Shown here: piece by piece, positions 49,791-58,171 of the stretch
Numbering within the stretch: position 1 is the stretch's first letter
Layout of the letters: each line of letters starts with the position of its first letter
NCBI GenBank assembly: GCA_020638465.1
Contig: JACKIM010000001.1
Coordinates: forward strand, 310,001-374,000
Reading direction: 5' to 3'
Length of the DNA stretch: 64,000 bases
DNA from: Geminicoccaceae bacterium
GTDB taxonomy: Bacteria > Pseudomonadota > Alphaproteobacteria > Geminicoccales > Geminicoccaceae
Notes under the pieces: model-generated
What the model was told of the DNA's origin: nothing
Databases searched by the model: none
The model's input: only the letters and a program-made list of their open reading frames with translations
Position numbers and translations under genes: made by a program

Positions 49791-50183
49791 ATGCCGATAT
49801 TGCGTATCAGCGGTACATCGTCGCGAATACGCATAGCATTGCGGGCCTGTCGCATTTCCAATACGGCGCAACTGATCGCGGCGACCCGGTCGACGGAGTC
49901 GCTGCGCGCCCTGGCCGGGCGATGCGGTGTCGAAGTCGAGCAGCTCAGTCGCCTCGTCGACCGGGCCCGGCTGCGGCAGGTGCAGGGAGTCGGCCATACC
50001 TATGCCAACATGCTCGAAATGCTCGACATCGACACACCCGAACGACTGGCGCAAAGCCATGCGGCCGACCTTGCTCATCAGCTCAGCGAGCTCAACAAGC
50101 GCGAGATCCTCGTCCGCCGCACCCCGGGCGAGGCGGAAGTCGACCGCTGGATCGAAGGTGCACGCTACCTCGTCGGACGCTGA
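49791..50183 (+). CDS. DUF4332 (helix-hairpin-helix) protein
   Basis: A protein of about 130 residues. The segments RLRQVQGVGHTYANMLEMLD and IDTPERLAQSHAADLAHQLS form the HhH pair of DUF4332, and KREILVRRTPGEAEVDRWIE follows as in family members. The start is uncertain; composition becomes coding-like from about residue 25. It may bind DNA non-specifically. It lies near the coiled-coil gene whose C-terminus has the same motif. Confidence 0.75.
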   Translation: MPILRISGTSSRIRIALRACRISNTAQLIAATRSTESLRALAGRCGVEVEQLSRLVDRARLRQVQGVGHTYANMLEMLDIDTPERLAQSHAADLAHQLSELNKREILVRRTPGEAEVDRWIEGARYLVGR

Positions 50184-50192
50184 TACGGTCGG

Positions 50193-51149
50193 TCAGACCA
50201 CCCGTACCGGCTGTCCCTCCATGAACGCCTCCAGCGCTTCGATGGTCTGGTTCCACAACCCCTGCTGCGCCTCTTCGCTGGCCCAGGCGACGTGCGGCGT
50301 CACGATGACGTTCGGCCGATCGAGAATCGCGAGCAGCGGATTGTCGGGGGCTGGCGGCTCGCTGGTGAGGACATCGAAACCGGCACCGGAGATCAACCCC
50401 TCGTCGAGCGCACGAACCAGTGCCGACTCGTCGACCAGCCCGCCGCGGGCGCAGTTGATGACCAGGGGCTTTCGTTTCATTCTGCGGAACTCCTCCATGC
50501 CTAGCATGTTCCGGGTCGAGGATGTCAGGGGAGCGTGGATGGAAATGATGTCGGCACATTCGAGGGCATCGTTCCACGGCGTGTAGAGCGGTCCCAGCCC
50601 GTCGACCCCCTTGTGGGCGACGAACAGCGGAACCATGCCGAACGCACGGGCAATGGCTGCCACCGACTGGCCGATGGACCCCTCGCCCATGATCGCGATG
50701 GTCGAACCGGCAAGATCCCGGATGGGGTAGTCGAAATAGCAGAACGTGCCCGCCTCCTGCCAGCGGCCGGCAATGACGGAGGCGCGATAGGGCACGATCG
50801 AACGGCGCAGGGCGAGAATCAGCGCAAAGGCGTGTTCCGGCACGGTGTTGACCGCGTACCCCCGGACATTGGAGACGGTGATGCCACGCTCGCGACACGC
50901 GTCGATGTCGATGATGTCATAGCCGGTTGCCGCCACCGAGATCATTTTCAGCCGACGGGCTCCGGCAAGTGCTTCGGCGCGCACGGGCGCCTTGTTCGAA
51001 ATGACCAGATCGGCATCGGCTACACGCGAGGCAACCTCATCCGGCGAAGATCGCTCATACTCGATCCACTCATGATTGAAACGCGGACGGACGACCTCCA
51101 CGCCCGGCCCGAGTGTCAGACGGTCGAGAAAAACGACCCTGCATGTCAT
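50193..51149 (-). CDS. D-isomer 2-hydroxyacid dehydrogenase (hydroxypyruvate/glycerate type)
   Basis: A 318-residue NAD enzyme: GSTIAIMGEGSIGQSVAAIA (Rossmann, with Glu-Gly instead of Gly-Xaa-Gly-Arg), NCARGGLVDESALVRALDEG with Arg, Glu in DVLTSEPPAPDNPLLA and His in VIVTPHVAWASEEAQQGLWN. It starts at ATG 51149 after GGAGGAG; the longer frame to 51266 is rejected. Substrate probably glyoxylate, hydroxypyruvate or another small 2-keto acid. Divergent from the NIPSNAP gene. Confidence 0.92.
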   Translation of the reverse strand: MTCRVVFLDRLTLGPGVEVVRPRFNHEWIEYERSSPDEVASRVADADLVISNKAPVRAEALAGARRLKMISVAATGYDIIDIDACRERGITVSNVRGYAVNTVPEHAFALILALRRSIVPYRASVIAGRWQEAGTFCYFDYPIRDLAGSTIAIMGEGSIGQSVAAIARAFGMVPLFVAHKGVDGLGPLYTPWNDALECADIISIHAPLTSSTRNMLGMEEFRRMKRKPLVINCARGGLVDESALVRALDEGLISGAGFDVLTSEPPAPDNPLLAILDRPNVIVTPHVAWASEEAQQGLWNQTIEALEAFMEGQPVRVV

Positions 51150-51307
51150 GATATCCGCTCCTCCCCGGATCGATCCGCTTGAAGGCGAGCAGCCCGGACA
51201 AAATGGCCCGTTCTCATCCAGCTGGTGGAAAAGGGGCTTGCTAAGGCGCTTGTGGCTGCTCACCATCAGCTAGCAATATCGGGAATTCGAGGGGAGGCAA
51301 GAAGCGA

Positions 51308-51634
51308 ATGCTGTATGAATTGCGTGTCTACGACTGCTGTCCGGGCCGTCTGCCGGCGTTGCTCAAGCGTTTCGAAACGGTGACGCTCGACATCTGGAAG
51401 CGCCACGGAATCCGGCAGGCCGGGTTCTGGACGACCGTCATCGGCCCGAATAATCACCGGCTCACCTATCTTCTCCAGTGGGAGAATCTTGCTGAACGTG
51501 AAAGCAAATGGGGCGCTTTCATGGCCGATCCGGAATGGCAGGAGAAACGCGCCGCAAGTGAGGCGGAAAAGCCGATCGTCGCCAATGTTTCGAGCGAGAT
51601 CCTGACACCGACGGCGTTCTCAAGCGTGAAATAG
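51308..51634 (+). CDS. NIPSNAP family protein
   Basis: A 108-residue ferredoxin-like protein: MLYELRVYDCCPGRLPALLK, then LTYLLQWENLAERESKWGAF and PEWQEKRAASEAEKPIV. These are the family marks (ELR.Y...PG, dimeric alpha+beta barrel). It is often next to small-molecule catabolic genes; here it is beside a hydroxyacid dehydrogenase and an ABC importer. GGAGG is 12 bases upstream. Confidence 0.93.
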   Translation: MLYELRVYDCCPGRLPALLKRFETVTLDIWKRHGIRQAGFWTTVIGPNNHRLTYLLQWENLAERESKWGAFMADPEWQEKRAASEAEKPIVANVSSEILTPTAFSSVK

Positions 51635-51791
51635 TACGGCAGCGTCATTCCGACAGCAGCCAATTCGGGGTCGCACGTCGATTTCGTCGCGGAATGATTG
51701 CCAGTCCGGGCAGGAACGTGCGATCCTTCAGGGCAAATGGCAAGGGCCGGCCAATCCATAGATTCAACAGTGTCCTGAAGGGATTTGGGCA

Positions 51792-52820
51792 ATGAATCCA
51801 CTGATCGGAGCTCTCGCGACTGGCCTTGTCGTTGGTGTTGCATGCGTCCCGCTGCAGGATGCGGCCGCCCAGACGAAAGTCAACTTCGCCATTGACTGGA
51901 AGTTCGAGGGTCCGGCCGCGCCTTTCACCGTGGCCCTCGACAAGGGCTACTACGCCGATGAGGGACTCGACGTCTCGATCGACAGTGGCTCGGGGTCGTC
52001 CCAGACAATTCCACGCATCGCCACCGGCAATTACGATCTGGGTTCGGGAGACCTGTCAGCCCTTGTCAAATTCAAGGACCAGAATCCCGATGCTGCGGTG
52101 CAGTCGGTCATGGTGCTCTACGATGCCCCCGCCTATTCGATCGTCTCGCTCGCGGGCAGTGGCATCGATCCCTCGGACCCAAAAAGTCTCGAAGGACACA
52201 GGCTCGGCGCTCCTCCGCCTGATTCGGCATTCGCCCAGTGGCCGGGATTCGTGAGGATCAATGATATCGACGAGAGCGCGGTAACCATCGAGAGCATCGG
52301 GTTTCCCGTGCGGGAACCCATGCTGGCGGCCGGCGAGGTCGACGGCATCTTCGGGTTCTCGTTCTCGTCATTCCTGAACCTCAAGTCCAAGGGCGTTCCG
52401 GCCGGCGATATCAGGGTCATGCTGATGTCCGATCACGGATTGGCCCTCTACGGCAACATGGTGATCGCCAATACGGACTTTGCCAGGGAACATCCCGAAG
52501 CGGTGAAGGGCTTCATTCGGGCAACGATTCGCGGCCTGAAGGAAACCATCGCCGATCCGCAGGCGGCTATTGCCTCGATCACCAGCCGCAATGACGTCGC
52601 CCGGGAAGAGGTCGAGGTCGAGCGACTGGAGATGGCGCTGCACGACAACATCGTTACCGAACGGGTGAAGGAAAACGGCTTTGGCGCGGCGAAAATCGAC
52701 CGCCTCGAAACCAGTCTCGACCAGATCGGCATCGGCTACGATTACGTCAACCGCCCTGCCGTCGCCGATATCTACACATCCGATTATCTGCCGGATGTGT
52801 CGACGCGGATGCTGAGATAG
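51792..52820 (+). CDS. ABC transporter substrate-binding protein (NMT1/THI5, TauA/SsuA-like)
   Basis: A 342-residue periplasmic protein with a Sec signal (cleavage near DAAA-QTK) and the NMT1-like core: FAIDWKFEGPAAPFTVALDK, GYYADEGLDVSIDSGSGSSQ, IATGNYDLGSGDLSALVKF. These proteins bind pyrimidine, riboflavin, taurine, aliphatic sulfonates or aromatic acids. The ligand cannot be told from sequence here. It opens a three-gene importer operon with 7 bases to the ATPase. Confidence 0.93.
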   Translation: MNPLIGALATGLVVGVACVPLQDAAAQTKVNFAIDWKFEGPAAPFTVALDKGYYADEGLDVSIDSGSGSSQTIPRIATGNYDLGSGDLSALVKFKDQNPDAAVQSVMVLYDAPAYSIVSLAGSGIDPSDPKSLEGHRLGAPPPDSAFAQWPGFVRINDIDESAVTIESIGFPVREPMLAAGEVDGIFGFSFSSFLNLKSKGVPAGDIRVMLMSDHGLALYGNMVIANTDFAREHPEAVKGFIRATIRGLKETIADPQAAIASITSRNDVAREEVEVERLEMALHDNIVTERVKENGFGAAKIDRLETSLDQIGIGYDYVNRPAVADIYTSDYLPDVSTRMLR

Positions 52821-52827
52821 CGGTCGC

Positions 52828-53613
52828 ATGGCGTTCGTCGAACTGAATGGGGCCTCGCTCGCCTACAGGACGCGCGATGGCGAGGTCCTTGCACTCGACC
52901 GTGCCGATATCTCGGTAGCGGAAGGGGAATTCACCGCCGTGGTCGGCCCGTCCGGCTGCGGCAAGTCCACCTTGATGAAACTCGTCACCGGACTGCGACC
53001 GCCCACGCACGGATCCGTCAGCGTCAACGGCTCGCCCGTCAGGGGACCGCTCAAGATCGCCGGCATGGCGTTCCAGAACGCCACCCTGCTCCCGTGGCGC
53101 AACGTCCGCGAGAACGTTCTCCTTCCGCTGGAAATCGTCAAACCGCACCGTTCCCGCATCCGCAAGGATCGCAGGATGTATGAGGAACGCGCAGACGCCA
53201 TTCTCGACACGGTCGGGCTCAAGGGTTTCGGCGACCGCTTCCCCTGGGAACTGTCCGGTGGCATGCAGCAGCGTGTTTCCCTATGCCGCGCCCTGGTCCA
53301 CGAGCCGAAGCTGCTCATGCTCGACGAACCGTTCGCCGCGCTCGACGCCTTCACCCGCGAGGAGCTGTGGTGCGTCCTTCGCGACCTGTGGCAGCAGCAG
53401 CGCTTCACCTGCATCCTGGTCACCCACGACCTGCGGGAGGCCGTTTTCCTGGCCGATACCATCCACGTCATGAGCGCCCGTCCGGGCAGGATCCTCCATC
53501 GCCACGTCGTCGACATTCCCCGTCCGCGTTCGCTTGAGGTACTCTACGAACCGGCCTGCGTCGACATCGTCCACACGCTGCGTCTCCAGATCGCCGGTGT
53601 ACGCGAGCCATGA
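52828..53613 (+). CDS. ABC transporter ATP-binding protein (nitrate/taurine type)
   Basis: A 261-residue ATPase: Walker A GPSGCGKST, Q-loop MAFQNATLLPWRNVRENVLL, signature LSGGMQQRVSLCRA and Walker B LLMLDEPFAALD. The PWR-N-V motif after the Q-loop is typical of the TauB/SsuB/NrtD group. Its end overlaps the permease start by 4 bases. It powers the importer from the cytoplasmic face. Confidence 0.96.
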   Translation: MAFVELNGASLAYRTRDGEVLALDRADISVAEGEFTAVVGPSGCGKSTLMKLVTGLRPPTHGSVSVNGSPVRGPLKIAGMAFQNATLLPWRNVRENVLLPLEIVKPHRSRIRKDRRMYEERADAILDTVGLKGFGDRFPWELSGGMQQRVSLCRALVHEPKLLMLDEPFAALDAFTREELWCVLRDLWQQQRFTCILVTHDLREAVFLADTIHVMSARPGRILHRHVVDIPRPRSLEVLYEPACVDIVHTLRLQIAGVREP

Positions 53614-54371
53614 CCGCCGAACGCCTGGCTCCCCTGTTCATCACCATCGGCCTGTTCGTCGTCTGGGAGGTCGCCTGCGTCGCCTTCGACATGCCGTCCT
53701 ATGTCCTGCCGCGGCCATCGGAAGTCTTCGCCGAAATGTGGCACTTCAAGGGTGCGATCTTCTTCAACTCGCTGCAAACCCTGTGGACGACGCTGGCGGG
53801 CTTCGTCATTGCCATCGGCTTCGGGCTTGCCCTCGGCGTCTTCATCGGCTGGTCGCGCACCATCTACAACGGCCTCTATCCCGTAATGGTCGGCTTCAAC
53901 TCGATCCCCAAGGTCGCGATCGTCCCGATCCTCGTTCTCTGGTTCGGCGTCGGCGCCGTTCCGGCCATTCTCACGGCCTTCCTCATCAGTTTCTTTCCCA
54001 TCGTCGTCAATGTCGCCACCGGCCTCGCGACGCTTGAGCCGGAGATGGAGGATGTGCTGCGGGCACTTGGCGCCAGCAAGCTGGAAATCATGACGAAGGT
54101 CGGCATTCCCCGCTCGATGCCGTATTTCTTCGGCTCGCTCAAGATCGCCATCACCCTGGCCTTCGTCGGGGCAATCATCAGCGAAACCATTGCCGCCAAC
54201 TCCGGTCTCGGCCACCTCATGCTCCAGGCCCAGGCCAATTTCGAGGTTCCGCTGGTTTTCGGCTGCCTCATCGCCCTGGCAATCCTGGGCATCGCCATGT
54301 ACGCCATCTTCGCCCTTCTCGAACAGCACATGACCGGATGGGCGTTCCGCAGCGGCATCAACGCGGGATAG
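53610..54371 (+). CDS. ABC transporter permease (TauC/SsuC type)
   Basis: A 253-residue inner-membrane protein with about six helices and the EAA loop ALGASKLEIMTKVGIPRSMP. The Phe-Asn-Ser-Ile-Pro-Lys pattern (GFNSIPKVAIVPILVLWFGV) is typical of the sulfonate/nitrate group. Third gene of the importer operon; no additional catabolic gene follows directly. Confidence 0.95.
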   Translation: MTAERLAPLFITIGLFVVWEVACVAFDMPSYVLPRPSEVFAEMWHFKGAIFFNSLQTLWTTLAGFVIAIGFGLALGVFIGWSRTIYNGLYPVMVGFNSIPKVAIVPILVLWFGVGAVPAILTAFLISFFPIVVNVATGLATLEPEMEDVLRALGASKLEIMTKVGIPRSMPYFFGSLKIAITLAFVGAIISETIAANSGLGHLMLQAQANFEVPLVFGCLIALAILGIAMYAIFALLEQHMTGWAFRSGINAG

Positions 54372-54484
54372 GTCTTTCCGTCGTCCCGGAAACCCCCGAA
54401 TATGCATGGGCAGACTTGAGCGATTGCTGATCTTCGCGAAAAGTTGATATTTTACGCATCAATAACAACTTAAAATTGAAAAAT

Positions 54485-54498
54485 TTAACAATTGTTAA
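54485..54498. promoter_or_regulatory. Perfect 14-base palindrome upstream of the ATP-grasp gene
   Basis: TTAACAATTGTTAA is a perfect palindrome 52 bases before ATG 54550, in an AT-rich stretch (54420-54520). It could be an operator for a helix-turn-helix repressor of the ATP-grasp/aminotransferase pair. No regulator gene is adjacent. Confidence 0.4.
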
Positions 54499-54549
54499 CC
54501 ATCCCGGCCGATAAATCGGATGCGAATGCAATATTGTTCGGGGAAAGCG

Positions 54550-55719
54550 ATGGTAGCGGCCGGAATCAATGTCAGGGCGAGGGACGAAACCCTCAAGGAT
54601 CAGTTGCAGAACGGGAGTTCCGGATCACAGGTAACCGGGAGCAGCCAGGGCCAGTTCGGGCTTGCCCACGCCCTCAATCTTGCGAGCAGGAAAAGCGACC
54701 GGAGCGTTTTCGACCTGGCGGCCGAGTTTTTCCAGTTGAGCCGTGGTCGTGGTCATCTGTCAATTCAGGAATATCTCCAGTACGGAGTCTATGATCGCAC
54801 CCGCCACGATCGCGACTCGCGGCAGCGCTTCCTCACCAATCGCCTGCACTGGCCGATCACACGGGCCGTATGCGACATGACCTGGCAGGCGAGCACCGAG
54901 GACAAATGGCTCTGTTCGCATATCCTGTCGAGAAGTGCGATCGAGATCCCCGAGACGCTGGCCATCATCGACCGGGGCCATCGCAACTATCCCGATACCC
55001 GGACCATCAGGACGGCCGATCAATTCCGGGAGTTCACGAAAACCGACGGCCAACTGCCGTTCTTCGGCAAGGAAAACCGGGGAATTTGCAGTCTGGGCGC
55101 CTTTCTCGTCACGGCAGTCGATACCGACAGGGTCCAGATCTATGGCGAGGGCTGGCTCGACCACGAGACATTCTTCAACGAATATATCGGCGGTACCAGC
55201 TATATCCTGCAGCGCCAGGAAACCAATCATGACGCTCTGGCCCAATATACCGGGCATCTCGCCACCATACGACTGTGTATTCTCGCCGGAGAACAGGACG
55301 TCGACATTCCCTTTGCCGTCCTCAAATTGCCCGGCGGCAGCAATTTCACCGACTCGTTCTGGCGTTCCGGCAACCTTGCCTGCGGCCTCGATCCGCTGAA
55401 CGGCACAATCCAGACCCTATGCGAAAAGGATGGCTGTTTCGTCCAGGAGCACGATCGACATCCGCGCACCGGCGTCGCGCTCAAGGGTGAGCGTGTCCCG
55501 ATGTGGGATCGCGTGGTCGAACTCGCCCGGTGCTGCGCGTCGATTTTCCAGCCTGTACGTTACCAGTCCATGGATATCGCCGTCACGCCATCCGGCCCCA
55601 GGCTGATCGAGGTCAACACGGGCGGCGGCTTCGACCTGCCGCAACTGGCGACACGGACCGGCTTTCTCACCGATGGCGTGATCGCCCATTTCCGTCGCTT
55701 CGGTTACACGGGACTTTGA
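54550..55719 (+). CDS. ATP-grasp family protein (sugar-transfer-associated type)
   Basis: A 389-residue protein; the ATG at 54550 follows GGGGAAAG. ATP-grasp features: NYPDTRTIRTADQFREF, FFGKENRGICSLGAFLV, DIPFAVLKLPGGSNFTDSFW and the metal-binding end MDIAVTPSGPRLIEVNTGGG. This looks like the PF14397 (sugar-transfer-associated ATP-grasp) group, which couples acids and amines, often in capsule or exopolysaccharide clusters. It is followed 11 bases later by an aminotransferase gene, suggesting a shared small pathway. Substrate unknown. Confidence 0.8.
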   Translation: MVAAGINVRARDETLKDQLQNGSSGSQVTGSSQGQFGLAHALNLASRKSDRSVFDLAAEFFQLSRGRGHLSIQEYLQYGVYDRTRHDRDSRQRFLTNRLHWPITRAVCDMTWQASTEDKWLCSHILSRSAIEIPETLAIIDRGHRNYPDTRTIRTADQFREFTKTDGQLPFFGKENRGICSLGAFLVTAVDTDRVQIYGEGWLDHETFFNEYIGGTSYILQRQETNHDALAQYTGHLATIRLCILAGEQDVDIPFAVLKLPGGSNFTDSFWRSGNLACGLDPLNGTIQTLCEKDGCFVQEHDRHPRTGVALKGERVPMWDRVVELARCCASIFQPVRYQSMDIAVTPSGPRLIEVNTGGGFDLPQLATRTGFLTDGVIAHFRRFGYTGL

Positions 55720-55730
55720 AGGTGAAATCC

Positions 55731-56987
55731 ATGATTCAGGACACTCCAGCCGTACCCGATGTCTATTCCGCAGAGCCGATCCCCGGGGCCGCACAGGACG
55801 AGATCAACGCACTTTTGCACAGTGGCGATCTGTTTCGCTATACTTCCGGCCTGAATTCGCCAGTCGCCCGACTGGAAAAGGAATTCGCCGAACTGCTGGA
55901 CATGCCCCATGCCCTGGCGGTCAGTTCCTGTTCGGCCGCGCTCTTCCTCGCCATCAAGGCCCTGGACCTGCCGCGGGGGAGCCGCATCATCATGCCGGCC
56001 TTCACCTTTGCCGCGGTCCCCTCGGCCGTGGTGCACGCCGATTGTACACCAGTTCTGGTGGAATGCGGTCATGACTACCGCATCGATCCGGAGGATTTCT
56101 CACGCAAGATCGACACCAACATCGCCGCGGTGCTCATCAGCCACATGCGCGGGCATACCTCGGACATGGATGTCATCCTCGAAAGCTGCGAGCAGCGCGG
56201 CATTCCTGTGATCGAGGATGCGGCCCACTCGCTCGGAACCCGCTGGCACGGGCGGGCGATCGGGACCTTCGGTGCAATCGGGTGTTTTTCCTTTCAGTCA
56301 TACAAGATGCTCAATGCCGGCGAAGGCGGCATCCTCGTGACGGCCGATCCCGACCTCATGGCACGCGCCGCCATCATGTCGGGTGCTTATGAAACCAACT
56401 GGAAGAAGCATCCGGGTATCGGCGATCGTGGCGGTCACTGGCAGAACCGCCTGCCCCTCTACAACATGCGCATGAACAATCTCGCGGCAGCGGTGCTGCG
56501 ACCCCAACTGATCGAATTGGGCGGGCGCATCGCCGCCGGTCGCAGGAACCATGACCATGTGGCCGGACAGCTCAACCGCTCTCCCTGGCTCAATGTACCC
56601 GAGCCCCTGCCAGGCGAGGAGCGTGCACCCGATTCGATCCAGTTCAATCTTTCGGGTTTCGCGACGGACGACGAGGCACGGACCTTCGTGAAACTGGCCG
56701 CCATGAATGGAGTGGACGTGCAGGTCTTCGGGCTTGCGGAAGGCAATGCGCGCGCATTCTGGAACTGGCAGTTCATCGACCGTCAGGAATCGCTAGAGCG
56801 GACCCGCGCGATGTTGATGCGCGCCTGCGATGTACGCCTGCCCGTGCACCTGCTCCGGCACCAGCTCGACCAGATCGCCCAGGCCATCGTCGACGCCGCC
56901 GAAACGGTCAGGGGCAAGGACAGGCGCAGCCAAGGCACCTCCACGCGCGGATACGCGACGATCGCGGAGATGACACCCGGCCCATGA
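55731..56987 (+). CDS. DegT/DnrJ/EryC1/StrS family aminotransferase
   Basis: A 418-residue PLP enzyme: VSSCSAALFLAIKALDLPRG, AFTFAAVPSAVVHADCTPVL, VIEDAAHSLGTRWHGRAIGT, and PLP-Lys in CFSFQSYKMLNAGEGGILVT. The family transaminates keto-sugars and related metabolites. The ATG at 55731 follows GGTG weakly; the frame is open to 55503 inside the ATP-grasp gene. No other sugar-nucleotide genes are nearby, so it may make a non-sugar product with the ATP-grasp ligase. Confidence 0.92.
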   Translation: MIQDTPAVPDVYSAEPIPGAAQDEINALLHSGDLFRYTSGLNSPVARLEKEFAELLDMPHALAVSSCSAALFLAIKALDLPRGSRIIMPAFTFAAVPSAVVHADCTPVLVECGHDYRIDPEDFSRKIDTNIAAVLISHMRGHTSDMDVILESCEQRGIPVIEDAAHSLGTRWHGRAIGTFGAIGCFSFQSYKMLNAGEGGILVTADPDLMARAAIMSGAYETNWKKHPGIGDRGGHWQNRLPLYNMRMNNLAAAVLRPQLIELGGRIAAGRRNHDHVAGQLNRSPWLNVPEPLPGEERAPDSIQFNLSGFATDDEARTFVKLAAMNGVDVQVFGLAEGNARAFWNWQFIDRQESLERTRAMLMRACDVRLPVHLLRHQLDQIAQAIVDAAETVRGKDRRSQGTSTRGYATIAEMTPGP

Positions 56988-57025
56988 TGGCACTCGACCG
57001 CTGTCCGATCGGCAACCTCAGCCCG

Positions 57026-58171
57026 TCAGATACATTCCTCGAAGAGACGTTTCAGTGATGCCGCATCGAGCGGAACGGGGTTGCCACCGCAACTCGGGTC
57101 TTCGGCAGCCATGGCGGCCATCTCGTCGATGCAGTCACGCCCGACCCCCAGTTCGCCGAGCCTGTCGGGGACACCGAGGCTGGAGCGCATGGCCATGATG
57201 TGGTCGTAGAATGCATCGAAGGAATCGCCGACGCCCATATAGCGGGCGGCATCGGCCAGACGGTCTTCGACAGCGGGGCGGTTGAAGCGCAGGACCGGCG
57301 GCATGACCACGGCATTGGTCAGGCCATGGTGGGTATTGTAGATCGCGCCGACCGGGTGCGAGAGGGAATGGATCGCCCCCAGCCCCTTCTGGAAGGCCGT
57401 GGCCCCCATCGCCGCCGCGCTCATCATGTTGGCCCGGGCGTCGAGGTCCGCTCCATTGGCGACAGCCCTGGGGAGATTGTCGCTGACCAGCTTCATGCCT
57501 TCCAGAGCGATCCCCTGGCTCATCGGGTGGTAATGCGGCGAGCAGAAGGCTTCGAGGCAATGGGCAAGGGCGTCCATGCCGGTGCCCACGGTGATCATCC
57601 TCGGCATGCCGACAGTCAACTCGGGATCGCAAATGACCACTGAAGGCAGAATTTTCGGATGGAAGATGATCTTCTTTACGTGGGTAGCGGAATTGGTCAG
57701 CACGCTGGCCCGCCCCACCTCGGAGCCTGTACCGGCAGTGGTGGGAACGGCAACGTTGGGATGGATGGCCGAGGCATCCGCGCGGGTCCACCAGTCACCG
57801 ATATCCTCGAAATCCCATACCGGCCGGGTCTGTCCGACCATGAAGGCGACGAGCTTGCCCAGATCGAGCCCCGAGCCGCCACCGAACGCGACCACGCCGT
57901 CATGACCGCCATCGCGGAACTGCCTGATACCCGCTTCGAGATTGTTCTCGTTGGGATTGGGGTCCACATCGGCGAAGATTGCCCGACCGAGACCGGCTCC
58001 ATCAAGCACATCCAGGGCGCGGGCAGTAATCTCCATCGAGGCCAGGCCCCGGTCTGTCACCAGCAGCGGACGGGAGATCTTCGCCGTCTTGCAGGCATCG
58101 GCCAGCTCCCGGATGCGCCCGGCACCGAAGCGGATGGCAGTAGGATAGCTCCAGTTGGCGACGGGACTCAT
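57026..58171 (-). CDS. Iron-containing alcohol dehydrogenase
   Basis: A 381-residue enzyme of the group III family: VAFGGGSGLDLGKLVAFMVG, TTAGTGSEVGRASVLTNSAT, and the metal-binding set D-A-L-A-H (GTGMDALAHCLEAFCSPHYH) and HSLSHPVGAIYNTHHG. The ATG at 58171 overlaps the aldehyde dehydrogenase stop. It probably interconverts the aldehyde used by that enzyme and an alcohol. Confidence 0.94.
   Translation of the reverse strand: MSPVANWSYPTAIRFGAGRIRELADACKTAKISRPLLVTDRGLASMEITARALDVLDGAGLGRAIFADVDPNPNENNLEAGIRQFRDGGHDGVVAFGGGSGLDLGKLVAFMVGQTRPVWDFEDIGDWWTRADASAIHPNVAVPTTAGTGSEVGRASVLTNSATHVKKIIFHPKILPSVVICDPELTVGMPRMITVGTGMDALAHCLEAFCSPHYHPMSQGIALEGMKLVSDNLPRAVANGADLDARANMMSAAAMGATAFQKGLGAIHSLSHPVGAIYNTHHGLTNAVVMPPVLRFNRPAVEDRLADAARYMGVGDSFDAFYDHIMAMRSSLGVPDRLGELGVGRDCIDEMAAMAAEDPSCGGNPVPLDAASLKRLFEECI

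Noticed and set aside
54435..54453. TTGAT and ATCAA near the ATP-grasp gene as an FNR box
   Set aside because: The half-sites are 9 bases apart instead of 4.
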